From assembly GCA_025934775.1 (NCBI GenBank), contig JAICWO010000007.1, forward strand, positions 186,001 to 250,000: a stretch of DNA of 64,000 bases. The letters run 5' to 3'. This DNA comes from Gemmatimonadaceae bacterium (GTDB lineage Bacteria; Gemmatimonadota; Gemmatimonadetes; Gemmatimonadales; Gemmatimonadaceae). Made by a program: the position numbers and the translations under genes. Numbering within the stretch: position 1 is the stretch's first letter; every line of letters begins with the position of its first letter. Under the pieces are notes generated by a model. That model ran no database searches, was not told the origin of the DNA, and was given only the letters and a program-made list of their open reading frames with translations. Positions 19,901 to 29,135 of the stretch are shown one piece after another.

Positions 19901-22900
19901 ATACGCGCCACCGGCGCGCAGCACGGCCATGATCGCGATCACGAGCTCCGCGGATCGATCGACGCACACCGCGACCCGCGACTCCGTCGTGATGCCGTGC
20001 GTCGCAAGCACGGTCGCGAGCGCAGTCGCCCGGCGATCCAGCTCCGCGTACGTGAACGTTCTCTCGCCATCCGACAGGGCGGTGGCATCTGGAGTCGCGC
20101 GCACGCCGCGCTCGAACCGCTCGTACAGCGTCTCGTTCGGCGTCCGCGTCGCTCGCGGACGCGCGGTGAGCCGCGCCGCGGGCATCGACGCTTCCACGGC
20201 AAGCTCGCGGATTGCGGGCTCTGGCCGTGTCGTGACGGCATCGATCAGCCAGCAGAACCGGTCGAGGATTGCGACCGCCGTACCGCGATCGAACAGGTCA
20301 GCGCTGTACTCGAGCGTGATGTTCGTGCGATCGGCCTTTGATTCCACGTTCCACGTGAGATCGTACTTGGCATCGCGTCCGGCCAGAGGAAGGCGCGTAA
20401 CGCGCAACTCCCCCGCTCCACTCTCCCACCGCGCGTCTGCGAGGTCCGCGGCCGTCAGCTCGGCGTCGAGCACGTTCACCATGACGTCGAAGAGCGGCTG
20501 GCGCCCCGCTTCGCGCTTCACGTGAAGATCGGCGAGCAGCTTGTCGAACGGATACAACTGATGCTCGAACGCCGAGAGCGTCGTCTCACGCACGCGTGCG
20601 ACCGCATCGGAGAAGCCGAGCGCGGGATCGATCCGGTCGCGAAGCGCGAGCGTATTGAGATAGCACCCGACCTGGCGCTCGAGCGCCTCGTCGACCCGTC
20701 CCGCCGTGAGCGTGCCGACGGTAATGTCACGCTGCCCCGTGTAGAGGTAGAGCAGCGTCTTGACGAGCGCCTGTACGACGATGAACGGAGTGGCCGCATG
20801 GTCGCGTGCGATGTGAAAAATTGCCTCCGTCGCCCCGCCATCGAGCGTCCGCGTGGCGTGCCCACCGAGCAGCGATCGTCGCGGCGGGCGCGGACGATCG
20901 GAGGGCAGCTCGAGGCCCGGCGCGGCGTCACCGAGGACACGCTCCCAGTACGCGCGAGCGCCCGCGAGCGCCCCGGTACCAATGAGCGCCTGCTGCCAAA
21001 CCGCGAAATCGCGATACTGCAGTCGCTCGGTCGGTTCGGCGGCACGCTCGCCCCGCACCGCCCCGTCGTATGCCGACAGGAGATCGTCGATCAACACGCG
21101 GGCGGACCATGCGTCGAACGCGATGTGATGCACGGTGAACAGCAGCACGTGCTCGCCCGGCGCGAGCGTGATCGCGAGCGCACGCAGCATCTGTCCACTC
21201 GTGAGATCGAAAGGCTGTCGCGATGCCATGTCACATCGGCGCAGCGCCTCAGCCTCCGCGTTCGGCGTTCTGGACAGGTCGATATGCTCCAGCGCATTCG
21301 CGAACGGATCGCACACGCGCTGCGCGATCTCGCTGCCCACCGCGACGAACGCCGTGCGTAGAATCTCATGCTCGACAATCAGCGTGTCGATCGCGAGCCG
21401 CAGCGCGGTCAGGTCCAGCGCACCGCTCACGCGGTAGGCCTCGGACATGTTGTACGCGTGCGCATCGTCCTGCACCTGGCACGCGGTCCAGATGGCGCGT
21501 TGCGGGAACGACAGCGGATAGCGTGCCGCGTCGGGCACGTGCGCCACCGGTGGCAGCGCGTCGGCGCTCCCGTGAATGGCGCGCGCGATTCCTTCGACCG
21601 TTGGGGTCGCGAACACGGCCCGGAACGACAGCTCGACACCGAACGCCTGGCGCACGCGCGACACGAGCTGCGCCGCGAGCAGCGAATGTCCACCGAGCGT
21701 AAAGAAATCCTGATCGATCCCGACGGCGGGCACGCGCAGCAGCTCTGCGAAGAGCCGCGCCACGATCTCTTCCGCCGGCGTGCGCGGCGCCCGGAGAGCG
21801 GCGGCGGATACCACCACGCCGTCGGCCGCCGGCAACGCGCGCCGATCGATCTTGCCGCTCGGCGTCAGCGGGAGCGCGTCGAGCGGAACGAGCCGCGACG
21901 GTATCATGTAGGACGGCAGCCGTTCGGCGAGACTGCGGCGCAGTGCGTCCACTGAAGCACTTGCCGGCGCGACGTACGAGATCAGTCGCGGGGTCCCGCG
22001 GGTGTCCGAATCCGCGATCGTGACCGCGCCGCTCACCCCGGAGCACGCAAGCAGCGCGGCGTCGATCTCGCCGAGCTCGATGCGCAGACCGCGAATCTTC
22101 GTCTGATGATCCGCGCGCCCGAGAAATATGATGTCGCCGCTCGCGACGCGCCGCGCGCGATCGCCCGTGCGGTAGAGCCGCTCTCCCGGGGTGCGCGCGA
22201 ATGGATTCGGCACGAACTTCTCCGCGGTCGCACCGACGCGACCGTAGTAGCCGCGCGCGAGGCTCGTTCCGCCGAGATAGAGCTCGCCAACGACACCGAT
22301 CGGCACCGGCTCCATGCGCGCATCGAGCACGTACGCCTGGACGTTCGACACCGGCCGGCCAATTGGCACGGCGGCCGTCGTGGCTTCTGGATCAGCAATC
22401 TTGAATACCGTATCGACGGCGGCCTCGGTCGGACCGTAGAGATTCGCCATCCGCACCGGTCGCTTCGCCACGGCGCGCCGCACGAGCGACGTGCTCAGCG
22501 CTTCGCCGCCCGGGTTGTGCCATCGAATCGTGCGACAGCCTTCGAACCCGGGCTCCTGCACGAGGAGCTCGGTGAACGACGGCACGTCTTCGAGAATCGT
22601 GACGCCGTGGCGGCGAATGAGCTGCACGATGTAGCCGGGGTCGCCGTGTTCGCCCGGCCGCGGCACGACGAGCCGCGCGCCGGCGCCGAGCGACGCGTAG
22701 ATCTCGCTGAGCGAGGTGTCGAACGTGAACACGGTCTTCTGGAGCATCGTGTCCGCGCGCGTGACGCCGAACTGCTCGATGTACCAGCGCGTGTGATTGA
22801 CGATGGCGCGATGCGGCACGACGACGCACTTCGGGCGTCCCGTGGAGCCGGACGTGAACAGCGCGTACGCCGCCATCGACGGATCGACGACCGGGAGCGC

Positions 22901-25900
22901 CGAGCGACCCGCCTCGCCGTCCCGATCGGTCGTTTCGAGCGTTTCGATCTCGAGCAGCCGTTCAGGAGGCACGACCCCGTCGAGCGCCGCTGAGAGTCGC
23001 CGTTGAGTGATCACATATGGACCGTCGAGCTCGTCGCAGAGCACGCGCAGCCGCTCGCGCGGGTACTCCGGATCGAGCGGCACGTACGCGGCTCCAGCCT
23101 CGAGCACCGCGAGAAACGCGACGTACAGCGACGTCGATCGCTCCATGTGAATGCCGACGAAGCACTCGGGGCCAATGCCGCGCGCCACGAGCCGCCGCGC
23201 GACGATGTGCGCGCGCCGTGCCAGCTCGGCATAGGTGACGGTTTCATCTTCGTGGATGAGCGCGATAGCATCGGGGAACGAGCGCTCGGATTCCGCGATC
23301 AACGCGTGCAGCGTGCAATCGGGCCGCGAGACCGACGTCTGATTCCATGTAACGAGCGCGTCGCGCCGTGCGCGCGCGGACAGAATCGGCAGCGCGCCGA
23401 TGCTGATATTCACATCAGCGCACACCGATGCCAGCAGCTCCACGTACGCGTCGACGAACGCTTCGACCGTCGCGCGGTCGAAGAGCCGCGTACGATACCG
23501 GAACGCGACGCGGAGCTCCTCGCCCGCGTGCACCACCTCGACGTCGAGATCGAACATCGCCGACGCGTCGTCGAGTGCGAGCGCGGCGACGTCGAGATCG
23601 CCGACGCGCTGCCGATCGCCATCGCTCGTCTCGAACTCGAACATCGTGTCGAAGAGCGGATTGCGCGACGGATCGCGCGACCGGCCAAGCTGTTCGACGA
23701 GCCGCTCGAATGGATAGTCCGCGTGGTCGAGCGCACCGAACAGCGTACGCGTCGTCTCGGCGAGATGCTGCTGGAACGGTGCGTCGCCGTCGAGGCGGAC
23801 GCGCAGCGGCAGCGTGGCCACGAACATGCCGATCGTGCGCGCGAAGTCGCCGCCCGGACGTCCCGCGATCGGCATCCCGATCACGACGTCCCGCTGCCCG
23901 CATAGCCGGTATAGCAGCGCGCTGTATCCGGCGAGGAGCACGCCGTACAGCGTCGTGCCCGCATCGCGCGCGATTCGACCGAGCGCGGCAACGCGCTCGG
24001 CGGCGATCGTGGCGCGGACGATGTCGCCCTCGAGGCTGAGCGCCGCGGGCCGCGGACGATCCGTCGGGAGATCCAGTGCCGGCACGTCGTCGGCAAACCG
24101 CGCGACCCAGTAGGACTCCTGCCGCCGCATCTCGTCCGATTGCTCGAGCGCGAGCTGCCGCCGTGCGTGATCGCGATACGGACGGCCGACTGGAGCCGCC
24201 GCGCCGTCATAGCGCGCGAACAGATCCTCGACGAGCACCGTCATCGAGATGCCGTCGCACACGATGTGATGCGCCTCGAGAAGCAGCACGTGCCGGTCGT
24301 CGGCGATGCGCGCGAGCCCGGCGCGCACGAGCGGCGCGTTGGAGAGGTCGAACGGCCGCACGAGCGCGGCGCGGAGCGCTTCGATCGCGGCCTCGGGCGG
24401 CGCCTCCGGCATGTCGAGCCGCACGAGGCGCGCGTCGACCGACGGCACGATGCGCTGCACGACCGCGTCGCCCTCGAGGCCGAACACGGTGTGCAATCCA
24501 TCGTGCGCCGCGAGCGTGGCGCCGAACGCACGAGCCAGCCGGTCGGCGTCGAGCGGCCCCGAGACCTCGAGCGCCTGATGCAGATGATACGCGACGTCGC
24601 CGTCGCCCATCGCGTGGAGCAGATACAGCCGCCGCTGCGCCCGCGACGCGGCCGCTTCGACGGTGGCCGGCGCCCCGCGCCCCGCCGAGGCGCGGCGCTC
24701 CGGCACGAGGCCGGCGTGGCGCATCTCGGTGAGCCCATCGCGTACCGCCTCGATGAAGGCGTCGATGTCGGCATCGGTGTGGGCGGCGGAGACGAAGCAG
24801 TTCCGGCCCTCCCACACGTAGATGCCGCGCATGAGCAGATGGTAATACAACAATTCTAAATCCGCCTCGAAGACGAAGCGGAACAGCGACGAGAACGACA
24901 CCATGCGCACCGGCATCGACTCGGCGTCGAAGAACGCGTTGAGCTCGGCGCAGAGCCGCGCCGTCAGGCGCTCCGCGCGCGCGAGCGCCGGCGCCCCGTC
25001 GCGCGCGAGCTCGCCCAGCACCGCGCACGCCGCCGCCATCGTCAGCGGATGGTTGCAGAACGTCCCCGACGTGAACGTGGTGCCCGCCTCCGGCACCGAG
25101 TCGTCGCCGTAGCGCCACGCGCCGCCGTCCACGGCATCCATGAACCGGCGCTTCCCCGCCACCGCGCCGACCGGCATGCCGCCGCCGAGGATCTTGCCGT
25201 AGGTGACGAGATCGGCCTGAACGTTCCATCGGCGTTGGATGCCGCCGGGATCGCAGCGGAAGCCGGTGATCATCTCGTCCAGGATCAGCGCGGAACCCGT
25301 GCGGACCGTGATCTCGCGCAGGTCGCGCACGAACCAGTCGGGCTGCACGTGCGGACGCCGGCTCTGCACCGGCTCGACGAGAATCGCCGCGAGCTCGGCG
25401 CCGCGTCGTTCGATGATGTCGAGCGCCGCCGGATCGCCGTACGGCAGCACGATCACGTCGGAGACCATGCCGCGCGGCGTTCCCGGGCTGATCGGCACCA
25501 CTTCCGTGTCGTCGCCAATCGCCAGCACGCCGTCGAAGGTTCCGTGATACGAGCCCTCGAACAGCGCGATCGTCGATCGTCCGGTCACCGATCGCGCGAT
25601 GCGCACCGCGTTCATCACCGCTTCGCTGCCGGTGTTGAAGAACGCGACGCGATCCACGCCCGTGAGCTCGCACACGCGCCGCGCCGCTTCGCCGGCGCGA
25701 TCCGAGAGCGGCCCGAGCGGCATCCCGCGCGCGACCTCCCGCTGCAGCGCGTCGCGCACGAACGACGGATTGTGCCCGAACATCGCGACGCCGAAGCCCA
25801 TCGCGAAATCGCGATAGACGCGGCCGTTCACGTCGGTGATCGTGGCGCCCTGCCCTTCACCGGCGACGATCTGATAGATCAGCTCTTTCCAATCCGCGCG

Positions 25901-28900
25901 GAAACCCGCGAGGTTGCGCCCCGACGCGAACGGCGCTCGGTTCGCGTCGGCGCGCCGCTTCGACTCACCGGTCAGCGCCGCGTAGCGCGGCGCGATGTCG
26001 CGGATGTGCTCGCGCTGTCGCGCCGCCGCCTCTTCGGAGAGCGTCGACTTCCCCGGACGATTCGGCAGCACCGCCTCGCGCGCCGGCGGTTTCGGCGAGG
26101 GCGCCGGCGCTCGCGGCGCGGCCGCCCTTGCGCCGCCGCTCGCCCGTCGCGCCCCGCGCGACGCCACGTACTCGGCGAGCCCCGCCAGCGTGGACGCCTC
26201 GTCGTGCAAACGGCTCAGCTCCACTTCCACGCCAAGCTCGCGCACGATCAATTGCCGAGCTTGAATGAGCATTATCGAATCGATGCCAAGGCTGAACAGA
26301 TTCGCGTCGGCGTCGATGATCGCTGCGGCCGGGCCGCCCACGCTGGCGATGATCGACGTCAGCGCCGCGAGCACGTCGGCGACACTCAGCAGGGGCTGAT
26401 CCAGTACGGCGCCCGCGGCATCGACCGCGGTGTCGGGTTCCCGCGCACGCTCGAGGGTCGCCGCCGTTCCACCGTGGCGCCAGAATCGACGGCGCTCGAG
26501 CGGATACGCCGCGCCTCGTACACGAACGGCGCTGGGTGTGCTCTCGATCGCGCGCCACGCGATCGGTGCGCCGTTCACGTACATCCGGCCCAGCGCCTCG
26601 AGCCACTGCCGTCGTGCATCAGCGCCGCGACGCATCGATGCGATCCAGTCCCGTCCCGGCGCCGCGACACACTGCATTCCGAGGCCGGTCAGCACCGACG
26701 ACGGACCCAGCTCGAGGAACGTTCGCGCGCCGAGCGCGTCCGCCGCTCGAATCGCGTCAGCGAAGCGCACGGGCGCGAGCGCCTGCCGCGTCCAGTACTC
26801 GGGGTCGGCCATCGCTCTCGGCGCGAGCGGTTCACCGGAAACCGTCGAGATGATCGGGACCGCCGCGTCGTTCCACGCGACATCCGTGAACGCGGCACGC
26901 AGCTCGGCGCACGCCGGCTCCATGAGTGGCGAATGGAACGCGTGCGAGACATCGAGCCGCGCATGGCGGATGTGCGCATCGTCGAGCGCACGCTCCGCCG
27001 CCGCGACGGCTTCCACGTCACCCGAGATCGTCACGGCGTCCGGTGCATTCACGCCGGAGATGACGACGACGCCCGACGCGGCGCGCAATAGCGGCGCAAC
27101 GCGCTGCTCCGGCGCGAACACCGCCGACATCGCGCCCCGGCGTTGCACGGCCTGCATCGCGCGCCCGCGCGCCGCCGCGATGGCGATCGCATCTGCCTCA
27201 TCGAGCGCGCCGGCGGCGCACGCCGCGGAGAGCTCGCCTGCGCTGTGTCCAATCACGAAATCGGGCCGCACCCCGGCGCGACGCCAGACGCGAACGAGCG
27301 CGAGCTCGAGCGCCACGATCGCGACCTGCGCCGCGGCGGTCTGCGCGATGCCGTGGTCGTCGAGGTCGAAGAGCAGCTCGTGGAGCGGCTGACTGAGTCG
27401 CGTCGCAGTGAGCGCGTTCAACTCGTCGAGTGCCCCGCGGAACAGCGGGTCGCACTCATAGAGCGCGCGTCCCATTCCTGCGTACTGCGAGCCCTGTCCC
27501 GTGAACAGCCACGCGACCTTTCCCGCCTCCGAGCTACTCGGCGCGATCGCGCGCGCCACGCGAAGCTGCTCGGCGAGCGGCCGCGCGGCGTCGAGCACCC
27601 AGGCGCGCCGCGAGCGCAGATGCGCGCGACCGAGTCGAGTGGTGCGTGCGGCCGCACCGGCGCCGAGATCCTCGCCCGCCGTGATCCACTCACCGGTGAG
27701 CGCCGCGACCCGCTCGTCGTCGGCGCCAGACGCGACGAAGAGTGTTGGACCGTCGTCAGAGTTTACTGATGCAACGCCCCGCGGCGCATCACCGACGACC
27801 ACGTGCGCGTTCGTTCCGCTCAACCCGAACGAGCTCACGCCCGCGATCCGCCGCTCGAGCGACGCCCACGGACGCAGAGTCGTTGGCACGTCGAACGCGA
27901 AGCGATCCCAATCGAAGCGCGGCGTGCGCTCGGTCAGATGCAAATGCGGCGGGATGGCTTCGTGCTCCATCGAGAGCACGATCTTGATCAGCCCCGCGAG
28001 CCCCGCGGCTGCCTCGAGATGGCCGACGTTCGTCTTCACCGAGCCGATCGCAAGCGGCTGCGCGCGGAAGATGTCGCCGAGCGCATGCAGCTCGATCGGA
28101 TCGCCGAGCGCCGTCGCGGTGCCGTGCGCCTCGATGTAACTCACTGCGCTGGTGTCGACGCGTGCGTTCGCGAGCGCGGCGCGAATCACCTCGCGCTGCG
28201 CGCGCCCGTTCGGCGCGGTGAGGCCGGTGCTCGCCCCGTCCTGGTTGACGGCCGAGCCGAGAACGTGCGCCCGCACCGGGTCGCCGTCGCGCTGCGCGTC
28301 GTCCGCACGCCGCAGCACCACGGCGGCGCAGCCTTCGCCGCGCACGAATCCATTCGCGCCCGCGTCGAACGTTCGACAGCGCGCATCGGGCGAAAGCGCC
28401 GCGAGGCGATCGAGTCCGATCGCGACCTCCGGTTCGACGATGAGCTGCACGCCGGCGACGATCGCGAGCTCGCACTCGCCCGAGCGCAGACTCTGCACCG
28501 CGAGGTGCAGCGCCACGAGCGACGACGAGCACGCCGTGTCGAGCGCCATCGCCGGCCCGCGGAGCCCGAACACGTACGAGAGCCGGCCCGCGGCGACGCT
28601 CAGCGCTGAACCGGTGAGCGTGTATGCGTCGAGCATGCCGTTCGAGGCATGCATCTGGCTGCGCGCGTAATCGGCGTTGGAAATGCCGACCCACACCCCG
28701 GTCTTGCTCCCACGCAGCGCGCGCGGATCGATCGCTGCGTCTTCGAGCGCCTGCCAGCTAACCTCGAGCAGCGCGCGCTGCTGCGGATCCATGCCCGCCG
28801 CCTCGGCATCAGAGATTCCAAAGAGCGCCGGATCGAACTCGTCGATCCGCTCGAGGAATCCGCCGCGCCGAAGATACGGCGCGCCGACCCGCGACCACGC

Positions 28901-29134
28901 GAGCGCGACGTCCGCGTCGCGCTCGTCCGGGTACTCGCGAATGGCGTCGCGACCGTTGGACAGCAATTCCCAGAACGCCGATGGAGAATCGGCGCCCCCG
29001 GGAAACCGGCACCCCATGCCGACGATCGCGATCGGTCCGAAGCGCTCCTGCTCGGCACGCTCGAGTCGCGCGCGCGCGTCGCGCAGCGCGTTGAGCATGC
29101 GCGCGTCCTGCCCGTTGGTTCCGGCGGCCGACAT
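16958..29134 (-). CDS. Hybrid PKS/NRPS: KS-AT-ACP-aminotransferase-C-A-PCP-C-A-PCP-E
   Basis: 4058 aa. The order is an N-terminal docking helix, KS (active DTACSSSL near residue 201, [15 protein letters not shown]), AT (GQGSQ near 545, GHSAGE near 632, HAFH, the malonyl-CoA signature), ACP (GIDSI near 951), a class-III PLP aminotransferase (lysine in TYGKILGGGMP near 1313), C (HHIVCDG near 1629), A, PCP (GGHSL near 2480), C (HHIAFDA near 2670, Ala for the usual Gly), A, PCP (GGDSI near 3551) and E (HHLSVDAVSW near 3736). The PKS half adds malonate and the aminotransferase should turn the beta-keto group into a beta-amine, as in mycosubtilin MycA and microcystin McyE. By-eye codes: A1 DTSENGLVDK (no match recalled); A2 DFWNVGMVHK, a threonine code. 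With E this predicts a D-configured Thr (alpha-epimerised). I chose the ATG at 29134, 1 nt after the previous stop with GGAG upstream. Confidence 0.95.
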   Translation of the reverse strand: MSAAGTNGQDARMLNALRDARARLERAEQERFGPIAIVGMGCRFPGGADSPSAFWELLSNGRDAIREYPDERDADVALAWSRVGAPYLRRGGFLERIDEFDPALFGISDAEAAGMDPQQRALLEVSWQALEDAAIDPRALRGSKTGVWVGISNADYARSQMHASNGMLDAYTLTGSALSVAAGRLSYVFGLRGPAMALDTACSSSLVALHLAVQSLRSGECELAIVAGVQLIVEPEVAIGLDRLAALSPDARCRTFDAGANGFVRGEGCAAVVLRRADDAQRDGDPVRAHVLGSAVNQDGASTGLTAPNGRAQREVIRAALANARVDTSAVSYIEAHGTATALGDPIELHALGDIFRAQPLAIGSVKTNVGHLEAAAGLAGLIKIVLSMEHEAIPPHLHLTERTPRFDWDRFAFDVPTTLRPWASLERRIAGVSSFGLSGTNAHVVVGDAPRGVASVNSDDGPTLFVASGADDERVAALTGEWITAGEDLGAGAAARTTRLGRAHLRSRRAWVLDAARPLAEQLRVARAIAPSSSEAGKVAWLFTGQGSQYAGMGRALYECDPLFRGALDELNALTATRLSQPLHELLFDLDDHGIAQTAAAQVAIVALELALVRVWRRAGVRPDFVIGHSAGELSAACAAGALDEADAIAIAAARGRAMQAVQRRGAMSAVFAPEQRVAPLLRAASGVVVISGVNAPDAVTISGDVEAVAAAERALDDAHIRHARLDVSHAFHSPLMEPACAELRAAFTDVAWNDAAVPIISTVSGEPLAPRAMADPEYWTRQALAPVRFADAIRAADALGARTFLELGPSSVLTGLGMQCVAAPGRDWIASMRRGADARRQWLEALGRMYVNGAPIAWRAIESTPSAVRVRGAAYPLERRRFWRHGGTAATLERAREPDTAVDAAGAVLDQPLLSVADVLAALTSIIASVGGPAAAIIDADANLFSLGIDSIMLIQARQLIVRELGVEVELSRLHDEASTLAGLAEYVASRGARRASGGARAAAPRAPAPSPKPPAREAVLPNRPGKSTLSEEAAARQREHIRDIAPRYAALTGESKRRADANRAPFASGRNLAGFRADWKELIYQIVAGEGQGATITDVNGRVYRDFAMGFGVAMFGHNPSFVRDALQREVARGMPLGPLSDRAGEAARRVCELTGVDRVAFFNTGSEAVMNAVRIARSVTGRSTIALFEGSYHGTFDGVLAIGDDTEVVPISPGTPRGMVSDVIVLPYGDPAALDIIERRGAELAAILVEPVQSRRPHVQPDWFVRDLREITVRTGSALILDEMITGFRCDPGGIQRRWNVQADLVTYGKILGGGMPVGAVAGKRRFMDAVDGGAWRYGDDSVPEAGTTFTSGTFCNHPLTMAAACAVLGELARDGAPALARAERLTARLCAELNAFFDAESMPVRMVSFSSLFRFVFEADLELLYYHLLMRGIYVWEGRNCFVSAAHTDADIDAFIEAVRDGLTEMRHAGLVPERRASAGRGAPATVEAAASRAQRRLYLLHAMGDGDVAYHLHQALEVSGPLDADRLARAFGATLAAHDGLHTVFGLEGDAVVQRIVPSVDARLVRLDMPEAPPEAAIEALRAALVRPFDLSNAPLVRAGLARIADDRHVLLLEAHHIVCDGISMTVLVEDLFARYDGAAAPVGRPYRDHARRQLALEQSDEMRRQESYWVARFADDVPALDLPTDRPRPAALSLEGDIVRATIAAERVAALGRIARDAGTTLYGVLLAGYSALLYRLCGQRDVVIGMPIAGRPGGDFARTIGMFVATLPLRVRLDGDAPFQQHLAETTRTLFGALDHADYPFERLVEQLGRSRDPSRNPLFDTMFEFETSDGDRQRVGDLDVAALALDDASAMFDLDVEVVHAGEELRVAFRYRTRLFDRATVEAFVDAYVELLASVCADVNISIGALPILSARARRDALVTWNQTSVSRPDCTLHALIAESERSFPDAIALIHEDETVTYAELARRAHIVARRLVARGIGPECFVGIHMERSTSLYVAFLAVLEAGAAYVPLDPEYPRERLRVLCDELDGPYVITQRRLSAALDGVVPPERLLEIETLETTDRDGEAGRSALPVVDPSMAAYALFTSGSTGRPKCVVVPHRAIVNHTRWYIEQFGVTRADTMLQKTVFTFDTSLSEIYASLGAGARLVVPRPGEHGDPGYIVQLIRRHGVTILEDVPSFTELLVQEPGFEGCRTIRWHNPGGEALSTSLVRRAVAKRPVRMANLYGPTEAAVDTVFKIADPEATTAAVPIGRPVSNVQAYVLDARMEPVPIGVVGELYLGGTSLARGYYGRVGATAEKFVPNPFARTPGERLYRTGDRARRVASGDIIFLGRADHQTKIRGLRIELGEIDAALLACSGVSGAVTIADSDTRGTPRLISYVAPASASVDALRRSLAERLPSYMIPSRLVPLDALPLTPSGKIDRRALPAADGVVVSAAALRAPRTPAEEIVARLFAELLRVPAVGIDQDFFTLGGHSLLAAQLVSRVRQAFGVELSFRAVFATPTVEGIARAIHGSADALPPVAHVPDAARYPLSFPQRAIWTACQVQDDAHAYNMSEAYRVSGALDLTALRLAIDTLIVEHEILRTAFVAVGSEIAQRVCDPFANALEHIDLSRTPNAEAEALRRCDMASRQPFDLTSGQMLRALAITLAPGEHVLLFTVHHIAFDAWSARVLIDDLLSAYDGAVRGERAAEPTERLQYRDFAVWQQALIGTGALAGARAYWERVLGDAAPGLELPSDRPRPPRRSLLGGHATRTLDGGATEAIFHIARDHAATPFIVVQALVKTLLYLYTGQRDITVGTLTAGRVDEALERQVGCYLNTLALRDRIDPALGFSDAVARVRETTLSAFEHQLYPFDKLLADLHVKREAGRQPLFDVMVNVLDAELTAADLADARWESGAGELRVTRLPLAGRDAKYDLTWNVESKADRTNITLEYSADLFDRGTAVAILDRFCWLIDAVTTRPEPAIRELAVEASMPAARLTARPRATRTPNETLYERFERGVRATPDATALSDGERTFTYAELDRRATALATVLATHGITTESRVAVCVDRSAELVIAIMAVLRAGGAYVPIDPDYPAEHIAYIASDSGARVAITDGVIGRDSHGAAVDALERAGLTCIAVGATTGERAAARAWPASDPEQAAYVIYTSGSTGKPKGCVVSHGNVVRLLDATQQAFAFGPRDVFTLFHSCSFDFSVWELWGALAYGGRLVVVSRDTARDPAAFVALLRAERVTVLNQTPSAFYRIVDEVAENPGAVRVIVFGGEALDFSRLRPLVREERRMPMRLVNMYGITETTVHVTYREVAVDDVLFGATSAIGEPLDDLAVYVLDPALEPVAIGAAGEICVAGGGLSRGYLGRAALTAERFVPNPFSPRPGDRLYRSGDLARRLANGDMEYIGRADQQVKIRGFRIEPREIESALLSHRGVRAALVMALRVGDGDPRLVGYVVPALPGAPAPATELRAHLLARLPAHMVPASFVSIDAFPLTKNGKIDRAALPVPDREGDAPVVVPTTPVEGALVEIWRELLRVSEVGVHDNFFELGGDSILSVQMVSRAAARGIGLGAQAVFQHQTIAELAAVATMSVTNTAEQGAIVGHVRLAPIQRWFLDGPMPDRAHFSQSLLLTIDRADLGVLTHALEAVIAHHDALRLRVWREADEWRAEIGAPGAPVTIERADLSSLQTVARDAALGEQLRAACAALDPARGHMVAARVLRGAAGEADRVLLVIHHLSVDAVSWRILAEDLDAAYSAIAGSRAVHLPRKTTSVREWGARLHQLALAAEQDAERAYWLEVASRPVALPCDRRVGAASGGHEGGTHRSHVGRATTARLMSVPRERRALIDETLIAALADCWRAAGARGMRIDVEGHGRDVLGAGLDAGRTVGWFTCLYPVWLAFDKSHDLTDAVRGAMRSVPRQGLGYGLLRYVARDAALCSAPESRAVFNFLGVVDRAAAKGAVFGLAPELADDASDAEHRTHALEITASVRDGRLDVCWSHDGTVEGGAVARMAADFEGHLAALLDSRGAEIVPPEHGKPAIAEPDLDDLLSDIPEPE

Positions 29135-29135
29135 C